In this document: positions 1-7,476 of the stretch, in pieces
How the letters are laid out: each line of letters opens with the position of its first letter
Numbering within the stretch: position 1 is the stretch's first letter
From: Gammaproteobacteria bacterium
GTDB lineage: Bacteria > Pseudomonadota > Gammaproteobacteria > Steroidobacterales > Steroidobacteraceae
Direction: 5' to 3'
Assembly: GCA_027366635.1 (NCBI GenBank)
Contig: DAHXNE010000065.1
Location: 1-33,522 of the forward strand
Length of the DNA: 33,522 bases
The notes under the pieces: generated by a model
Database searches by the model: none
Seen by the model: the letters and a program-made list of their open reading frames with translations, nothing else
What the model was told of the DNA's origin: nothing
Made by a program: the position numbers and the translations under genes

Positions 1-276
1 CATCGGCGACCGCTGGACGCTGCATCGAACACGCCGCGATTCTGCACTCTTTCTGCTGAGCGCCGCAGCTTGAGCCTGTGGATCGATCCAGGTTTCCGCG
101 TCTCACCCTCAAAATCAGGCGCTTTTCAATCCCCATCTACAGCGCCATCGGGCGCGTGCGATTTGCTCTGAGCACACCCGTTCGAAGGTGAACCCGCGGC
201 CGATGCGGTTACACCCGATGCTGGCACGAGCGATGCCAGAGGTCGCCGCAGGGACTGCGCCCCCAGGCGCCGCTGC

Positions 277-876
277 TCACCGAGTTGCGGGGGTCCCCTG
301 CACGCGGATGCGATTGTCGATCTCCCGCACGCCCAGGCAGGCATCGGCAATATCCTCGATGGCGTGTTTCATGCGCCGGTCCGGCACTGTGCCCTCCAGG
401 GCTACTTTGGCGCCGCTGACCGCAATCGTCACCTCGCTCGAGTCGATGTGGTACGCGCGCATGAGCCGCTCGCAGATGTCTTCCCGGATGCGCTCGTCGG
501 AGCGCTGATAGCCTTTCGGACCCGGCGGATACCGGCGCGGCAGCCGAGCGCCCAGGCGTTTGGCGGGCGCGGCCGGTCCCTCGGCGCCGCTTTCCGAATC
601 CATGCCATAGACGTCCTGCAAGTACTCGCGCTCGAGTTCCGTGAGCATCCGGGGGGGCTCGTCCCCAAAGCCGTAATAGCCGCCCGTAAAACCGGGTCCG
701 CTCGAGTAGCCGGCCACGCCTGTCCCGTAATAGCGCAGCGCAGGCTCGGCGGTGAAGGGCTCCTGGCCGAAGAGCGCCTCGCTCGAGACGACCCGGCGCT
801 GCGCCGCAGGGGGCGCAGCACGTCCGCTGTTCGCAGCCGCAGGGGTGGTGCTGGCGGATCGATGGTTTTCGGTCAT
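277..876 (-). CDS. BON-domain protein
   Basis: This 199-residue protein has a low-complexity, Gly/Pro/Tyr-rich N-terminal half and a C-terminal BON domain at about residues 130-195. BON domains are small alpha/beta modules thought to bind phospholipid membranes and are common in OsmY-type stress and envelope proteins. The domain is recognised by its pattern: an acidic-basic helix (RIREDICERL), the strand VTIAVSGAKVALEGTV, a second helix and a final strand ending NRIRVQG. No signal peptide is seen at the chosen ATG, which begins MTENHRS; an upstream start at 945 would add 23 residues of unlikely sequence. A cytoplasmic or peripheral-membrane location is therefore likely. It is transcribed away from the lipoprotein gene starting at 1143. 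The domain call is fairly sure; the physiological role is unknown. Confidence 0.8.
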   Translation of the reverse strand: MTENHRSASTTPAAANSGRAAPPAAQRRVVSSEALFGQEPFTAEPALRYYGTGVAGYSSGPGFTGGYYGFGDEPPRMLTELEREYLQDVYGMDSESGAEGPAAPAKRLGARLPRRYPPGPKGYQRSDERIREDICERLMRAYHIDSSEVTIAVSGAKVALEGTVPDRRMKHAIEDIADACLGVREIDNRIRVQGTPATR

Positions 877-982
877 TGTCGACTCCGTGTGTGGGAACAG
901 GTGGCTGGGCTCGACAGCGAGGAGGACTATGCGGGGCAACGGCACACGGCGCTATCGTGACTAGTGCGCAGGCGCCGGCGGT

Positions 983-1012
983 TAGTCACATGACGTCCTT
1001 GCGCAATATAAT
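983..1012 (+). promoter_or_regulatory. Putative sigma70 promoter upstream of the small lipoprotein
   Basis: A perfect TATAAT at 1007-1012 is preceded, 18 bases upstream, by TAGTCA at 983-988, which matches four of six bases of the -35 consensus. It lies between the divergent genes starting at 876 and 1143 and points toward the lipoprotein gene, leaving a leader of roughly 120 bases. Confidence 0.4.
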
Positions 1013-1142
1013 GAGGATGCTGGTCGCCGTTGAATGCGGCATCATGGCGCACAAACCTCATTGGGGGCGTCCCATTCCCGGAGCCGGTCGCTTGATTCCT
1101 ACCGCACGTGATCTCAGCGCAGTCTCACAAGGCGGGCCGTGG

Positions 1143-1499
1143 TTGAAGTCCACTTCATGCCGCGCGCTCAGGCTCGCGTGGCTTGCACCAGCCGTGTTGC
1201 TTGCGGCCTGTGCGAGCACGCCGCCGCACTATCCGTCGCAGACCGCTCAACGGTTCATCGGTAAACCGCTATTCAGCCTGGAAATGCACTGGAGTATTCC
1301 CATTGCGCTGCGGCATGCGCACGCCCACGGGGGACGCCGGGCAATCTGGAAATTCAACCAGTACAACTATGCGGGCTGTCGCGTCATCGTTCATACGGAT
1401 CGAAAGGACATCATCCGCAAGGTGACCTGGACGAGCGGTTGCGGACCGGCGGCCGGGGCGAAGAAGCCCCATCGGCCGGTAGCCGTGAAGACGCCGTGA
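1143..1499 (+). CDS. Small putative lipoprotein
   Basis: This 118-residue protein of unknown function begins with a TTG codon followed by a short basic stretch, a hydrophobic segment and the lipobox LLAAC, so Cys23 would become the lipidated N-terminus. The mature part is short and contains an aromatic, basic middle (IWKFNQYNYAGC) with two further cysteines. The reading frame stays open upstream to 876, but those residues do not look like protein and the lipoprotein signal places the start at 1143. An ATG at 1011 sits inside the predicted -10 box and is therefore unlikely. It is convergent with the cytochrome b561 gene. I recognise no family; the lipoprotein call rests on the lipobox. Confidence 0.6.
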   Translation: MKSTSCRALRLAWLAPAVLLAACASTPPHYPSQTAQRFIGKPLFSLEMHWSIPIALRHAHAHGGRRAIWKFNQYNYAGCRVIVHTDRKDIIRKVTWTSGCGPAAGAKKPHRPVAVKTP

Positions 1500-1613
1500 G
1501 CGCGGCCAGCGGGCGCCTCGGGGTCCGCAGGCGTTACGGGTGATTCCGCCGACTTTGGCGGTCGCGGCGGCCGGCGTGTCTCCCGGTGCCCGCCCGCGCG
1601 GTTGGGTGAGCCG

Positions 1614-2174
1614 CTATAGGCCGGGCAGCATGCGGCTCAGGACGGAATCGCGCTTGACGAAGCGGTGATACAGCGCCGCGCCGACGTGCATTGCGATCAA
1701 TGCGAGGAGAATCCAATACAGCACATCGGCGTGAATCATGCCCAGTATGAAGCCGAGCCGCGCCCGGTAGGGCACCAACGCCGGCAGCGACAGGATCCCG
1801 AATGCGCGCACGGGGTAGCCGTGCGCGGAGGCTGAGGCCCAACCCGCCAGCGGCATGAGAATCAACGTCAGATAGAGCAGGAAATGAGTGATGCCGGCCA
1901 GTCGTCTCTGCAAGACGGGCAGCGGCGGGGGTGGCGGGGGACGGTGCGTCAGGCGCCAGAGAATGCGCAGCACAACGACCAGCAGCAGGCCGCTGCCGAG
2001 CGCCAGATGCACTTGAACGAAGAAGGCGAACGGGGGAGCCAGACGAACATGCGGCATTGCGGAGCCGATGATGTATTCGGCCAGCACCAGCAGCGCGGTC
2101 AGCCAGTGCAGGCCGCGTGCCACCGGATCGTATGCTGCGGTCGACGCCGGGCGTTCTGCAGCGATTGTATTCAT
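1614..2174 (-). CDS. Cytochrome b561 family protein
   Basis: This 186-residue integral membrane protein is of the bacterial cytochrome b561 (CybB-like) type. Four transmembrane helices are visible, carrying the histidines expected to ligate two b hemes: His in GLHWLTALLVLAEYIIG, His in VQVHLALGSG, His in ITHFLLYLTLILMPLAGW and His in IAMHVGAALYH. The length is close to the usual ~175-190 residues. Such proteins pass electrons from the quinol pool, in E. coli CybB to superoxide or oxygen. The ATG at 2174 gives the normal short cytoplasmic N-terminus (MNTIAAERP); the longer open frame to 2270 adds residues with no homologous character. It is the last gene of a minus-strand series running from 5525, with 165 bases separating it from the PAP2 lipoprotein gene upstream. 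Confidence 0.88.
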   Translation of the reverse strand: MNTIAAERPASTAAYDPVARGLHWLTALLVLAEYIIGSAMPHVRLAPPFAFFVQVHLALGSGLLLVVVLRILWRLTHRPPPPPPLPVLQRRLAGITHFLLYLTLILMPLAGWASASAHGYPVRAFGILSLPALVPYRARLGFILGMIHADVLYWILLALIAMHVGAALYHRFVKRDSVLSRMLPGL

Positions 2175-2339
2175 CCAGACTCCAAATATGCCGGACAATG
2201 GGCAACCACGATCACTGCCGACGCTGTGCCGGCGCGCGCAGTGTGGTTGCTCGGGGCGAAAAATCTCCACGGGGAGGCGCGCACGTTACCAGCGCGCGGG
2301 CCGGCCTGCACAATTTTCGGCACGCGTCGCTGCGGGCGG

Positions 2340-3161
2340 TTAGCGGTGGCCACCGAGGGCCATGGAGAACGTCAACAGCCCGCCGCCGGGCAGCGGCGCG
2401 AAACCGATGGCTTCGCGCGGGTTGTTCAGGCCCATGAAAGCGCGGGTGAAGAAGTCGGCACAGAAATTGCCAAGCGCCATGCCGAACAGCGTGTCGGACG
2501 GATAGTGCCAGCCGCCCTCGACACGTGCCCAGGCGGTAGCGAAGGTAAGTCCGTGCAGGCCGACATCGAGCGCAGTTCGCACGCTGGGATTCATCGGGAT
2601 CTGCTCGATGTTGAGCATCGCGAGCCGGGTATACACGGCCGAGGTCGTGGTGTGATTCGACGGGAAGCTGTGATCGTTGGCACGGTTCGGCCGTTCCCGG
2701 CGCACACTGCGGCTGATCAGTGTATTCGTCTCGATGGCGGTTGTGGCGGCGACCAGATTGACCAGGTAACCCTTGGCTTTGTCCTCCAGCCAAGTCGTGC
2801 CGAAGCGCCCGCTCGGGGCAAACAGCAGCGCAGCGATATCCATCCCGACCGAGGCGCTGCGCAGCCGATAGCTCCAGCGCGTGGCGTTGGCGTTGGAGCC
2901 GAATATCGGCGTGTGGGTACGGCCCCAGTGCGAGAGGCGGTGATCGAGATTATCCACCTGGAGCGCGGCGGCGCCGGCGAGCGGTCCCCAGACCCAGGGG
3001 TCTGTGGCCGCCGACACCGCCGCGCGGCGCACCCGTGCCCAGCCCGGGGCTACCGTCACATTCTGGCCCCAATTCCGGCTCCTCGGCAGCGTGGCGCAGC
3101 CGGACAGCGCCAGCAGACCCAGGGCGAGTGGAATGGGCCGAGCGGCGTTTGGCCACTGCAT
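2340..3161 (-). CDS. PAP2-family phosphatase, lipoprotein
   Basis: This 273-residue protein is of the type 2 phosphatidic acid phosphatase/haloperoxidase superfamily. The N-terminus carries a lipobox (LALSGC, Cys22), so it should be anchored to a membrane in the envelope. The three catalytic blocks are recognisable: RSVRRERPN, SFPSNHT with His170 in the place of the conserved PSGH histidine, and ARVEGGWHYPSD. It should remove phosphate from a lipid or small phosphorylated substrate in the periplasm, but the substrate cannot be told. The start lies 14 bases after the stop of the other PAP2 gene (3176-4231), so the two are probably co-transcribed and perhaps translationally coupled. A gene duplication is possible, but the pair are strongly diverged. 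Confidence 0.85.
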   Translation of the reverse strand: MQWPNAARPIPLALGLLALSGCATLPRSRNWGQNVTVAPGWARVRRAAVSAATDPWVWGPLAGAAALQVDNLDHRLSHWGRTHTPIFGSNANATRWSYRLRSASVGMDIAALLFAPSGRFGTTWLEDKAKGYLVNLVAATTAIETNTLISRSVRRERPNRANDHSFPSNHTTTSAVYTRLAMLNIEQIPMNPSVRTALDVGLHGLTFATAWARVEGGWHYPSDTLFGMALGNFCADFFTRAFMGLNNPREAIGFAPLPGGGLLTFSMALGGHR

Positions 3162-3175
3162 CGCTCGGTGCCTGA

Positions 3176-4231
3176 TCAGAACTCCTTGTAAAAGCCCACC
3201 GACACCGCGTGCGGGAGAACCTCGACGAGCAGCGGTATCTTGCGCCGCGAGGCCCAGTAGCCGAACGCCGTACCAAGTATCCAGCCTGCCAGTACGTCGG
3301 ATTGCCAATGTCCCTGGCTCCTCATCCGACCGTACGCATCGTAGACCGGAATCAGCTCCGCAGCCCAGATCCACGGATAACGGTGCCGGTAGTGCAGGAT
3401 GAACGGGGTGACGAAGCTGGCCTGCAGCGTGACCTCCCCGCTCGGGAAGCTCCGCGACCCGCCGTTGAAGAATCGGTTGGGGCCCTTGTTCTGGTAGGGC
3501 CGGGCGCGTGCGAAGGCGAGTTTCATGGCGTCCGCGGCGAAGCCGGCGAACACCGACGCGTCCGCCGCCTGCCAGAAGACGTGACCGATCCCTTTGTGGT
3601 TGCCGAAGAACAGCGCACCGGCGGTCTCGAAGGCGATGGTGCCGTACTCCAGGCCCAGCTGGTTGGAGCGGGACATGATCCCATTGTTGTCCTGCTTGCT
3701 CAGCCGGTAATCGATGCCAAAGGGGCCGTGGCTGGTCCCTTCGTGGATTCTCATCGCGGTGAGGAAAGCGGTCAGCCCGATGGCGGGTAGCGCCCAGGGG
3801 TGCTGCTGCCACCATGCCTTCGGGTGCAGAAGCCGCTTGGACGGACGGGTGCGCGGTAAGGACCGACCGGCGGGCAGAGTATTCCCAACCGCCTGCCTCG
3901 AGCTCACTTGCGCACTGGACCGAACGGGAAACCGCGGGGCACGAGCCGCGGCTGTCGCGGCGCTTAGACCCGTCAGGTCGGCAGTCAGCTGCGGACCGCT
4001 GTCGGGCGGCGCGGCATCGGCGTGAGGTCGCAGACGCAGCCGTGGCGCGTGGATCGGCGCAAACGCAGCGGCTTGAGCCGACGAGCCGACCGACGGTGCG
4101 TTCGGGGTCGCGAGCGGCGTGGCGCCCGCCTGTGCGACCGGAGGCAGTAACGCCACCAGCACCAGCAGCGATCTTGCCGCTAGGTGCGGGCGCGCTCCAC
4201 CCACGGTGTCGAAGCGACTCGTCATGAGCAT
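3176..4231 (-). CDS. PAP2-family protein with altered C2 motif
   Basis: This 351-residue exported protein has a signal peptide at about residues 1-32 (hydrophobic run ending PPVAQA), a Pro/Ala-rich linker, and a PAP2 domain in the C-terminal two thirds. The C1 block K-x6-RP is present (KLAFARARP) and C3 is present (RMRSQGHWQSD). The C2 block reads SFPSGE, with Glu266 where the family has the PSGH histidine, which normally acts as a general acid/base. Activity may thus be changed or lost. The start at 4231 is supported by GAGGAG seven bases upstream. A promoter overlapped by an inverted repeat lies about 150 bases upstream (4377-4404). The domain call is sure; the enzymatic activity is uncertain. 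Confidence 0.85.
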   Translation of the reverse strand: MLMTSRFDTVGGARPHLAARSLLVLVALLPPVAQAGATPLATPNAPSVGSSAQAAAFAPIHAPRLRLRPHADAAPPDSGPQLTADLTGLSAATAAARAPRFPVRSSAQVSSRQAVGNTLPAGRSLPRTRPSKRLLHPKAWWQQHPWALPAIGLTAFLTAMRIHEGTSHGPFGIDYRLSKQDNNGIMSRSNQLGLEYGTIAFETAGALFFGNHKGIGHVFWQAADASVFAGFAADAMKLAFARARPYQNKGPNRFFNGGSRSFPSGEVTLQASFVTPFILHYRHRYPWIWAAELIPVYDAYGRMRSQGHWQSDVLAGWILGTAFGYWASRRKIPLLVEVLPHAVSVGFYKEF

Positions 4232-4376
4232 TGCACTCTCCTCAATGGACCGAAGCCCAAATTCCGTTCGGACCAAACACGGGATTCAGACTCTCCAACA
4301 GAAGGCGTTGAGCGCGCCCCTTTCGCCATTGTGGCAACCGTTAGCTACGTGACCCGCGCTCCGGTCATCGCGTTCA

Positions 4377-4404
4377 ATCATAAACTTTATGTTGCAAAGT
4401 TCAA
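4377..4404 (-). promoter_or_regulatory. Promoter with overlapping operator-like inverted repeat for the PAP2 genes
   Basis: On the minus strand TTGAAC (4404-4399) and TATGAT (4382-4377) are separated by 16 bases, matching four and five of six consensus positions. Between and over them lies the inverted repeat ACTTT-N7-AAAGT at 4384-4400. A repressor bound there would block the promoter. The winged-helix regulator gene at 4532-4921 is the nearest candidate for the protein that binds it. A very similar element occurs at 33012-33035. Confidence 0.5.
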
Positions 4405-4531
4405 GCCGAAAGCGATTGAGAAAAATGCCGCGCTCGCGCTCGAGTGGCCGAGTGCCGCTGACCGCAAGGACACGCGCCCCCGGAGCGCGCCCGTGCGCTT
4501 GAGCGCAGAGGCGAGGGCGAGCCGGATGGAG

Positions 4532-4921
4532 TCAGCCACGCGCAGTGGCGGGTCGGGATTCCAGGCTCGAATCTGCGCTCATCGCTTCTGAGGCGTCGAG
4601 CAGCACTTGCTCGAGGACCTCGAGATAGTCGAGCAAGCGCTTGCGGCCGGCGCAGGTCAGACGGCACATGGTTTGAGGCCGGCCGGGTCCGAGCGCCCGC
4701 GTCACGCCGACCAGGCGCTCACCCTGCAGCACCTGCAGGTGGCGGCTGAGGTTGCCGTCCGTCAGGTTGCACAACTCCAACAGCTCGCCGAACGACAACC
4801 CCTGCGGATGAGCGAGCAGCGAGGCGAGAATGCCGAGTCGCGCCCGCTCGTGAATGACACGATCCAGTCCCTGGTATGCGAACCGGTGCGCCTGCTCCTG
4901 CTTCGCGTTACGAGAATTCAT
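4532..4921 (-). CDS. Winged-helix transcriptional regulator (MarR/ArsR-like)
   Basis: This 129-residue DNA-binding protein is of the small winged-helix type (HTH_27-like). After a short N-terminal helix comes LDRVIHERARLGILASLL, then the helix-turn-helix (LSFGELLELCNLTDGNLSRHLQVL), a wing containing GPGRPQTMCRLT, and a C-terminal helix (GRKRLLDYLEVLEQVL) probably used for dimer formation. No metal-binding cysteine pair of ArsR type is evident. Its start overlaps the end of the upstream membrane-protein gene by 14 bases, the usual arrangement for this regulator and a partner membrane protein. It likely acts locally; the inverted repeat at 4384-4400, just downstream of its stop, is a candidate target. 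The family call is sure at the fold level and the ligand is unknown. Confidence 0.85.
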   Translation of the reverse strand: MNSRNAKQEQAHRFAYQGLDRVIHERARLGILASLLAHPQGLSFGELLELCNLTDGNLSRHLQVLQGERLVGVTRALGPGRPQTMCRLTCAGRKRLLDYLEVLEQVLLDASEAMSADSSLESRPATARG

Positions 4922-5525
4922 GTGCGGCCCGATAGCCAAACCATAGCACGACTGCAACCACGATCTGACCGACGCCGAATGGGATGCCCATCGCCCACGG
5001 CGCAAGGGTGCACGGGCAGTTCGCGTGCGCCAGGAGGACCAAGCCGCTCGCGAGGTACCACAGCCCGACCGCGAACATCGGGCGCGGCAGCAGGCGGCAT
5101 GATGCGAATACGCCCAGGCTGAAGATCACCTGCCAGAGCCCTGGCAACATCCATAGGTCGCGCGCCGAGTCGCGTGCGACCGCGACGGTGACCAGCAGTC
5201 CGGCCACGATCGCGGGAATGAAATCCTCACCGGCGGATTGAAGCATCGGCAGCGCGAGCGTCGCATGGCTGCGACGCGCACGGGAAACGGTCTCGACGGT
5301 GATGAGCGTCAGGGAGAGGGCGGCGGTGCCGACCCACAGCTCGAGGTATTCGACCGGATGCAGGGCGGGCTGGCGGATCAGCCTCATTTGCAGCGCGGCG
5401 GCGAGCACCGCCAACGCACCGGTGCCGGCCAGCGTCACCGGTCCGTAGCCGCGAAACTCCGTGGCGCGGGCGACCTGACTGCGGATCGTGGCGATTTCCG
5501 CCAAGGCTTTGTGGACGTCCGTCAT
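4908..5525 (-). CDS. Multi-spanning membrane protein paired with regulator
   Basis: This 205-residue membrane protein has about five to six hydrophobic helices: GPVTLAGTGALAVLAAAL, YLELWVGTAALSLTLITVE, FIPAIVAGLLVTVAV, LWQVIFSLGVFASC, FAVGLWYLASGLVLLA and FGVGQIVVAVVLWFGY. The N-terminal 25 residues form an amphipathic cytoplasmic helix (MTDVHKALAEIATIRSQVA). I do not recognise an enzymatic or transport motif; a Cys-Pro-Cys near the C-terminus (NCPCTLAPW) is noticeable. It overlaps the winged-helix regulator gene by 14 bases, so the two are translationally coupled and the membrane protein may sense or act on what the regulator responds to. The gene call is firm and the function unknown. Confidence 0.78.
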   Translation of the reverse strand: MTDVHKALAEIATIRSQVARATEFRGYGPVTLAGTGALAVLAAALQMRLIRQPALHPVEYLELWVGTAALSLTLITVETVSRARRSHATLALPMLQSAGEDFIPAIVAGLLVTVAVARDSARDLWMLPGLWQVIFSLGVFASCRLLPRPMFAVGLWYLASGLVLLAHANCPCTLAPWAMGIPFGVGQIVVAVVLWFGYRAAHEFS

Positions 5526-5812
5526 CGGGTCGCTGGCGGCCGCTCAGTACCGCCTACGTCGGCAGGTGATGATCGGCCCGTGGCGCGGACGGTGAACGGT
5601 TGGAGCGCATGCATTGTGCCAGTCAGGCGCGGGAACGCCGTCCCCAAGAGTGGAGTCCAGTGGTCATTTGCGTAACAAGTCTTGCGTGGCCGCCAAGGGG
5701 TTGTCAACTGCGCCGCAGTAGTTGTTCATCGATTGCCGCTTGATTCCCGAGTCGTGAAGCCGGCGGGCACGGAAGTTGGTACAGGGACGTACCCGGCCGC
5801 CATCGGTGGCCG

Positions 5813-5848
5813 GGCTTTGGGCAAAAACCACGCTTTTTGCCCAAAGCC
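5813..5848. repeat. Perfect 15-bp hairpin
   Basis: GGCTTTGGGCAAAAA at 5813-5827 is followed by the six-base loop CCACGC and its exact reverse complement at 5834-5848. A second imperfect stem (CCCGGCC, 5792-5798, with GGCCGGG, 5808-5814) abuts it on the left. No T-run follows on either strand, so it is not a standard intrinsic terminator, although it lies 37 bases past the stop of the candidate small gene at 5885-6202. Confidence 0.75.
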
Positions 5849-5884
5849 GCGCTGGGCGGGGCAGGAGCCCCGATGCAGCGCTTT

Positions 5885-6202
5885 TTAAGTAAGGTGCGGG
5901 GACTCGGGGAGCGCTTTGCCGAGGGGAGGTACGCCGGACCGATCCCTGCCGCCCGGCGCGTACATGTGCTGCCGCAACTGCCGGTCGAGTCGCTCGTCGT
6001 CAGCGTGACGGGCGGGGCTGGCGGTTTCGCTCGTGATCTCGGCGGCAGCGAACGGGTCGACCGTGCTATCGAGTGGCACAAAGGGCGGCCGATCCCCGCT
6101 CTCGGCGGCGATCGGGATCTTCTTCGCTGGGCTCAGGCGGCGCACCCGAATCCGATCGAGGCGTTGTGCTATGAACGAGCGGTGCTCGCCGCTGACCGCC
6201 AT
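5885..6202 (-). CDS. Hypothetical small soluble protein (doubtful)
   Basis: This is an open frame of 105 codons with strongly GC-biased third positions and a plausible charged, proline-rich composition, starting MAVSGEHRS and ending ESPHLT. No transmembrane segment, signal peptide or known domain is seen. There is no good Shine-Dalgarno sequence before the ATG. An overlapping plus-strand frame (5837-6247) also has GC-rich third positions, so neither frame is proven. The minus frame is preferred because the strong hairpin at 5813-5848 lies just downstream of its stop and because the plus frame would begin inside that hairpin. It may be a real lineage-specific gene or chance. Confidence 0.3.
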   Translation of the reverse strand: MAVSGEHRSFIAQRLDRIRVRRLSPAKKIPIAAESGDRPPFVPLDSTVDPFAAAEITSETASPARHADDERLDRQLRQHMYAPGGRDRSGVPPLGKALPESPHLT

Positions 6203-6490
6203 TCTGAGTTAAGATTAGGAAAGTCTTGCAACATGCTGATAAAATAAGTGAATATATCCTAGCATGTCGGCTTGAATGTGCGCACGGGCGGCGCTGCGCG
6301 CGGATGTGCGTGATTTCGATTCCGCGACGATCATCGGGGTACCCTGCGCTATTGTCAGGGACGGCGCGCGGGCCGCCTATGGTAAAAAGAGCGCTCCCCT
6401 GCAACGACCATCGGGTTGACTGCGCCGGTCTCGGCGTGACCTGCGGCATCGCTTGCGGACCGCTCATCGCGAAACGAAGGAAAAAGCGCA
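6203..6490. other. AT-rich intergenic leader before uppP
   Basis: There is no convincing gene here. Positions 6203-6265 are much richer in A and T than the rest of the window. They contain TAGGA...TCCTA and CATGCT (6232-6237)/AGCATG (6261-6266) inverted arms around TGATAAAATAAGTGAATATA, so this is the most likely promoter and control area for uppP. No single -35/-10 pair stands out. A ribosome binding site (AAGGAAAAA) lies just before the uppP ATG at 6491. Confidence 0.35.
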
Positions 6491-7351
6491 ATGTCTCTCT
6501 TACACGTCATCATTCTTGCCATCGTTCAGGGCTTTGCCGAGCTGCTGCCGGTCTCCAGCTCCGCGCACGTGATCGTCGCGGAAGAGTTGATGGGCATGAA
6601 TCCCGCCGCGCCGAAGATGACCCTTCTGCTGGTCATGCTGCACACCGGGACGATGCTGGCGGTGATCGTGTATTTCTGGGAGCGCTGGCGCCGCACGTTC
6701 TTCAATTCAAAAGCCGAGTTCAAGAACTTCGCCATTGCGCTGGTGGTCGCCACCTTCCTGACCGGCCTCGTCGGCGGCGGCCTGATCGAATTCATCGAGC
6801 GGGTGCTGATGCGCAATCAGCCGCATGCCTGGATCGAGCAACTGTTCAGTCATCTCGGCCTGATCGCCATTGCGTTGGCCGTCGGCGGCGTGTTCATTCT
6901 CGCGGCGGGCCTGTTCGAGAACCGCCGGCAGCAGACCACGGCGACGCACGACATGACGCCCCGGCAGTACGGCTGGATCGGTGCCATCCAGGGGCTGTGC
7001 GTGCCATTCCGCGGCTTCTCCCGCTCCGGTGCGACGATTTCAACCGGCCTGTTTTTTGGTGTGACACGCGCGTGCGCGGAGGATTTCAGCTTCGCACTGG
7101 CGGTGGTTCTGACGCCGCCGGCCGATGCCCGGGAGCTGTGGCGCCTCTATCGGGCGCATCATGATCACCTCGCGGCAATGGTGCCGGCTGCCATGCCGAG
7201 CATTCTGGGGGTCATTTTCGCGTTCCTGGCCGGACTGCTGGCGCTGAGGTGGCTGAGCCGCTGGCTGGAAAGAGGCCGGTGGCATTTCTTCGGGGTCTAC
7301 TGCCTGGTCGCGGCCTGCGTCGTGGGCTATCTGCGCTACCGGGGCTTCTGA
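6491..7351 (+). CDS. uppP: Undecaprenyl-diphosphatase (UppP/BacA)
   Basis: This 286-residue polytopic membrane enzyme removes one phosphate from undecaprenyl diphosphate to recycle the lipid carrier of peptidoglycan and O-antigen synthesis, and its overproduction gives bacitracin resistance. The two signature blocks are present: QGFAELLPVSSSAH at residues 13-26 with Glu17 and His26, and the FSRSGATIS loop containing Arg178. The first acidic position of the E-x3-E motif is Gln13, a substitution common in the VQG-type branch of the family. The second block reads FRGFSRSG where many members have PGTSRSG. About eight hydrophobic helices fit the known fold, and the length is near the usual 265-285. 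AAGGA precedes the ATG. The next gene is 125 bases downstream. Confidence 0.92.
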   Translation: MSLLHVIILAIVQGFAELLPVSSSAHVIVAEELMGMNPAAPKMTLLLVMLHTGTMLAVIVYFWERWRRTFFNSKAEFKNFAIALVVATFLTGLVGGGLIEFIERVLMRNQPHAWIEQLFSHLGLIAIALAVGGVFILAAGLFENRRQQTTATHDMTPRQYGWIGAIQGLCVPFRGFSRSGATISTGLFFGVTRACAEDFSFALAVVLTPPADARELWRLYRAHHDHLAAMVPAAMPSILGVIFAFLAGLLALRWLSRWLERGRWHFFGVYCLVAACVVGYLRYRGF

Positions 7352-7415
7352 GTCCGCCCCCGGACCGGAGCCGCCAATTCCCCTGGAAGCCAATGATGTC
7401 GGGACTCAAGAGAGT

Positions 7416-7438
7416 TCAACAATAAGTTGATTTATAAA
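7416..7438 (+). promoter_or_regulatory. Putative promoter/operator before the HPP-like gene
   Basis: In an AT-rich stretch between uppP and the next gene, TCAAC-AATAA-GTTGA forms a 5-5-5 inverted repeat at 7416-7430, directly followed by TATAAA at 7433-7438. No good -35 hexamer is placed correctly, so the site might need an activator or be only a spacer. Confidence 0.28.
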
Positions 7439-7476
7439 GTATTTCTTCGAAGATGACACGTCAAGGAGTGCGCGGC

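Noticed and set aside
1884..3191. Long plus-strand frame of 435 codons
   Set aside because: It lies opposite cytochrome b561 and PAP2 genes and its composition (Arg/Gly/Gln rich, no domains) is that of a mirror frame in GC-rich DNA.
5837..6247. Plus-strand frame of 136 codons with GC-rich third positions
   Set aside because: It begins inside the perfect hairpin at 5813-5848, has no ribosome binding site and ends in AT-rich promoter-like sequence; the opposite frame is slightly more plausible.
6352..6383. Possible uppP promoter TTGTCA ... TATGGT
   Set aside because: The spacing of 20 bases is too long for a sigma70 promoter and the -10 is poor.
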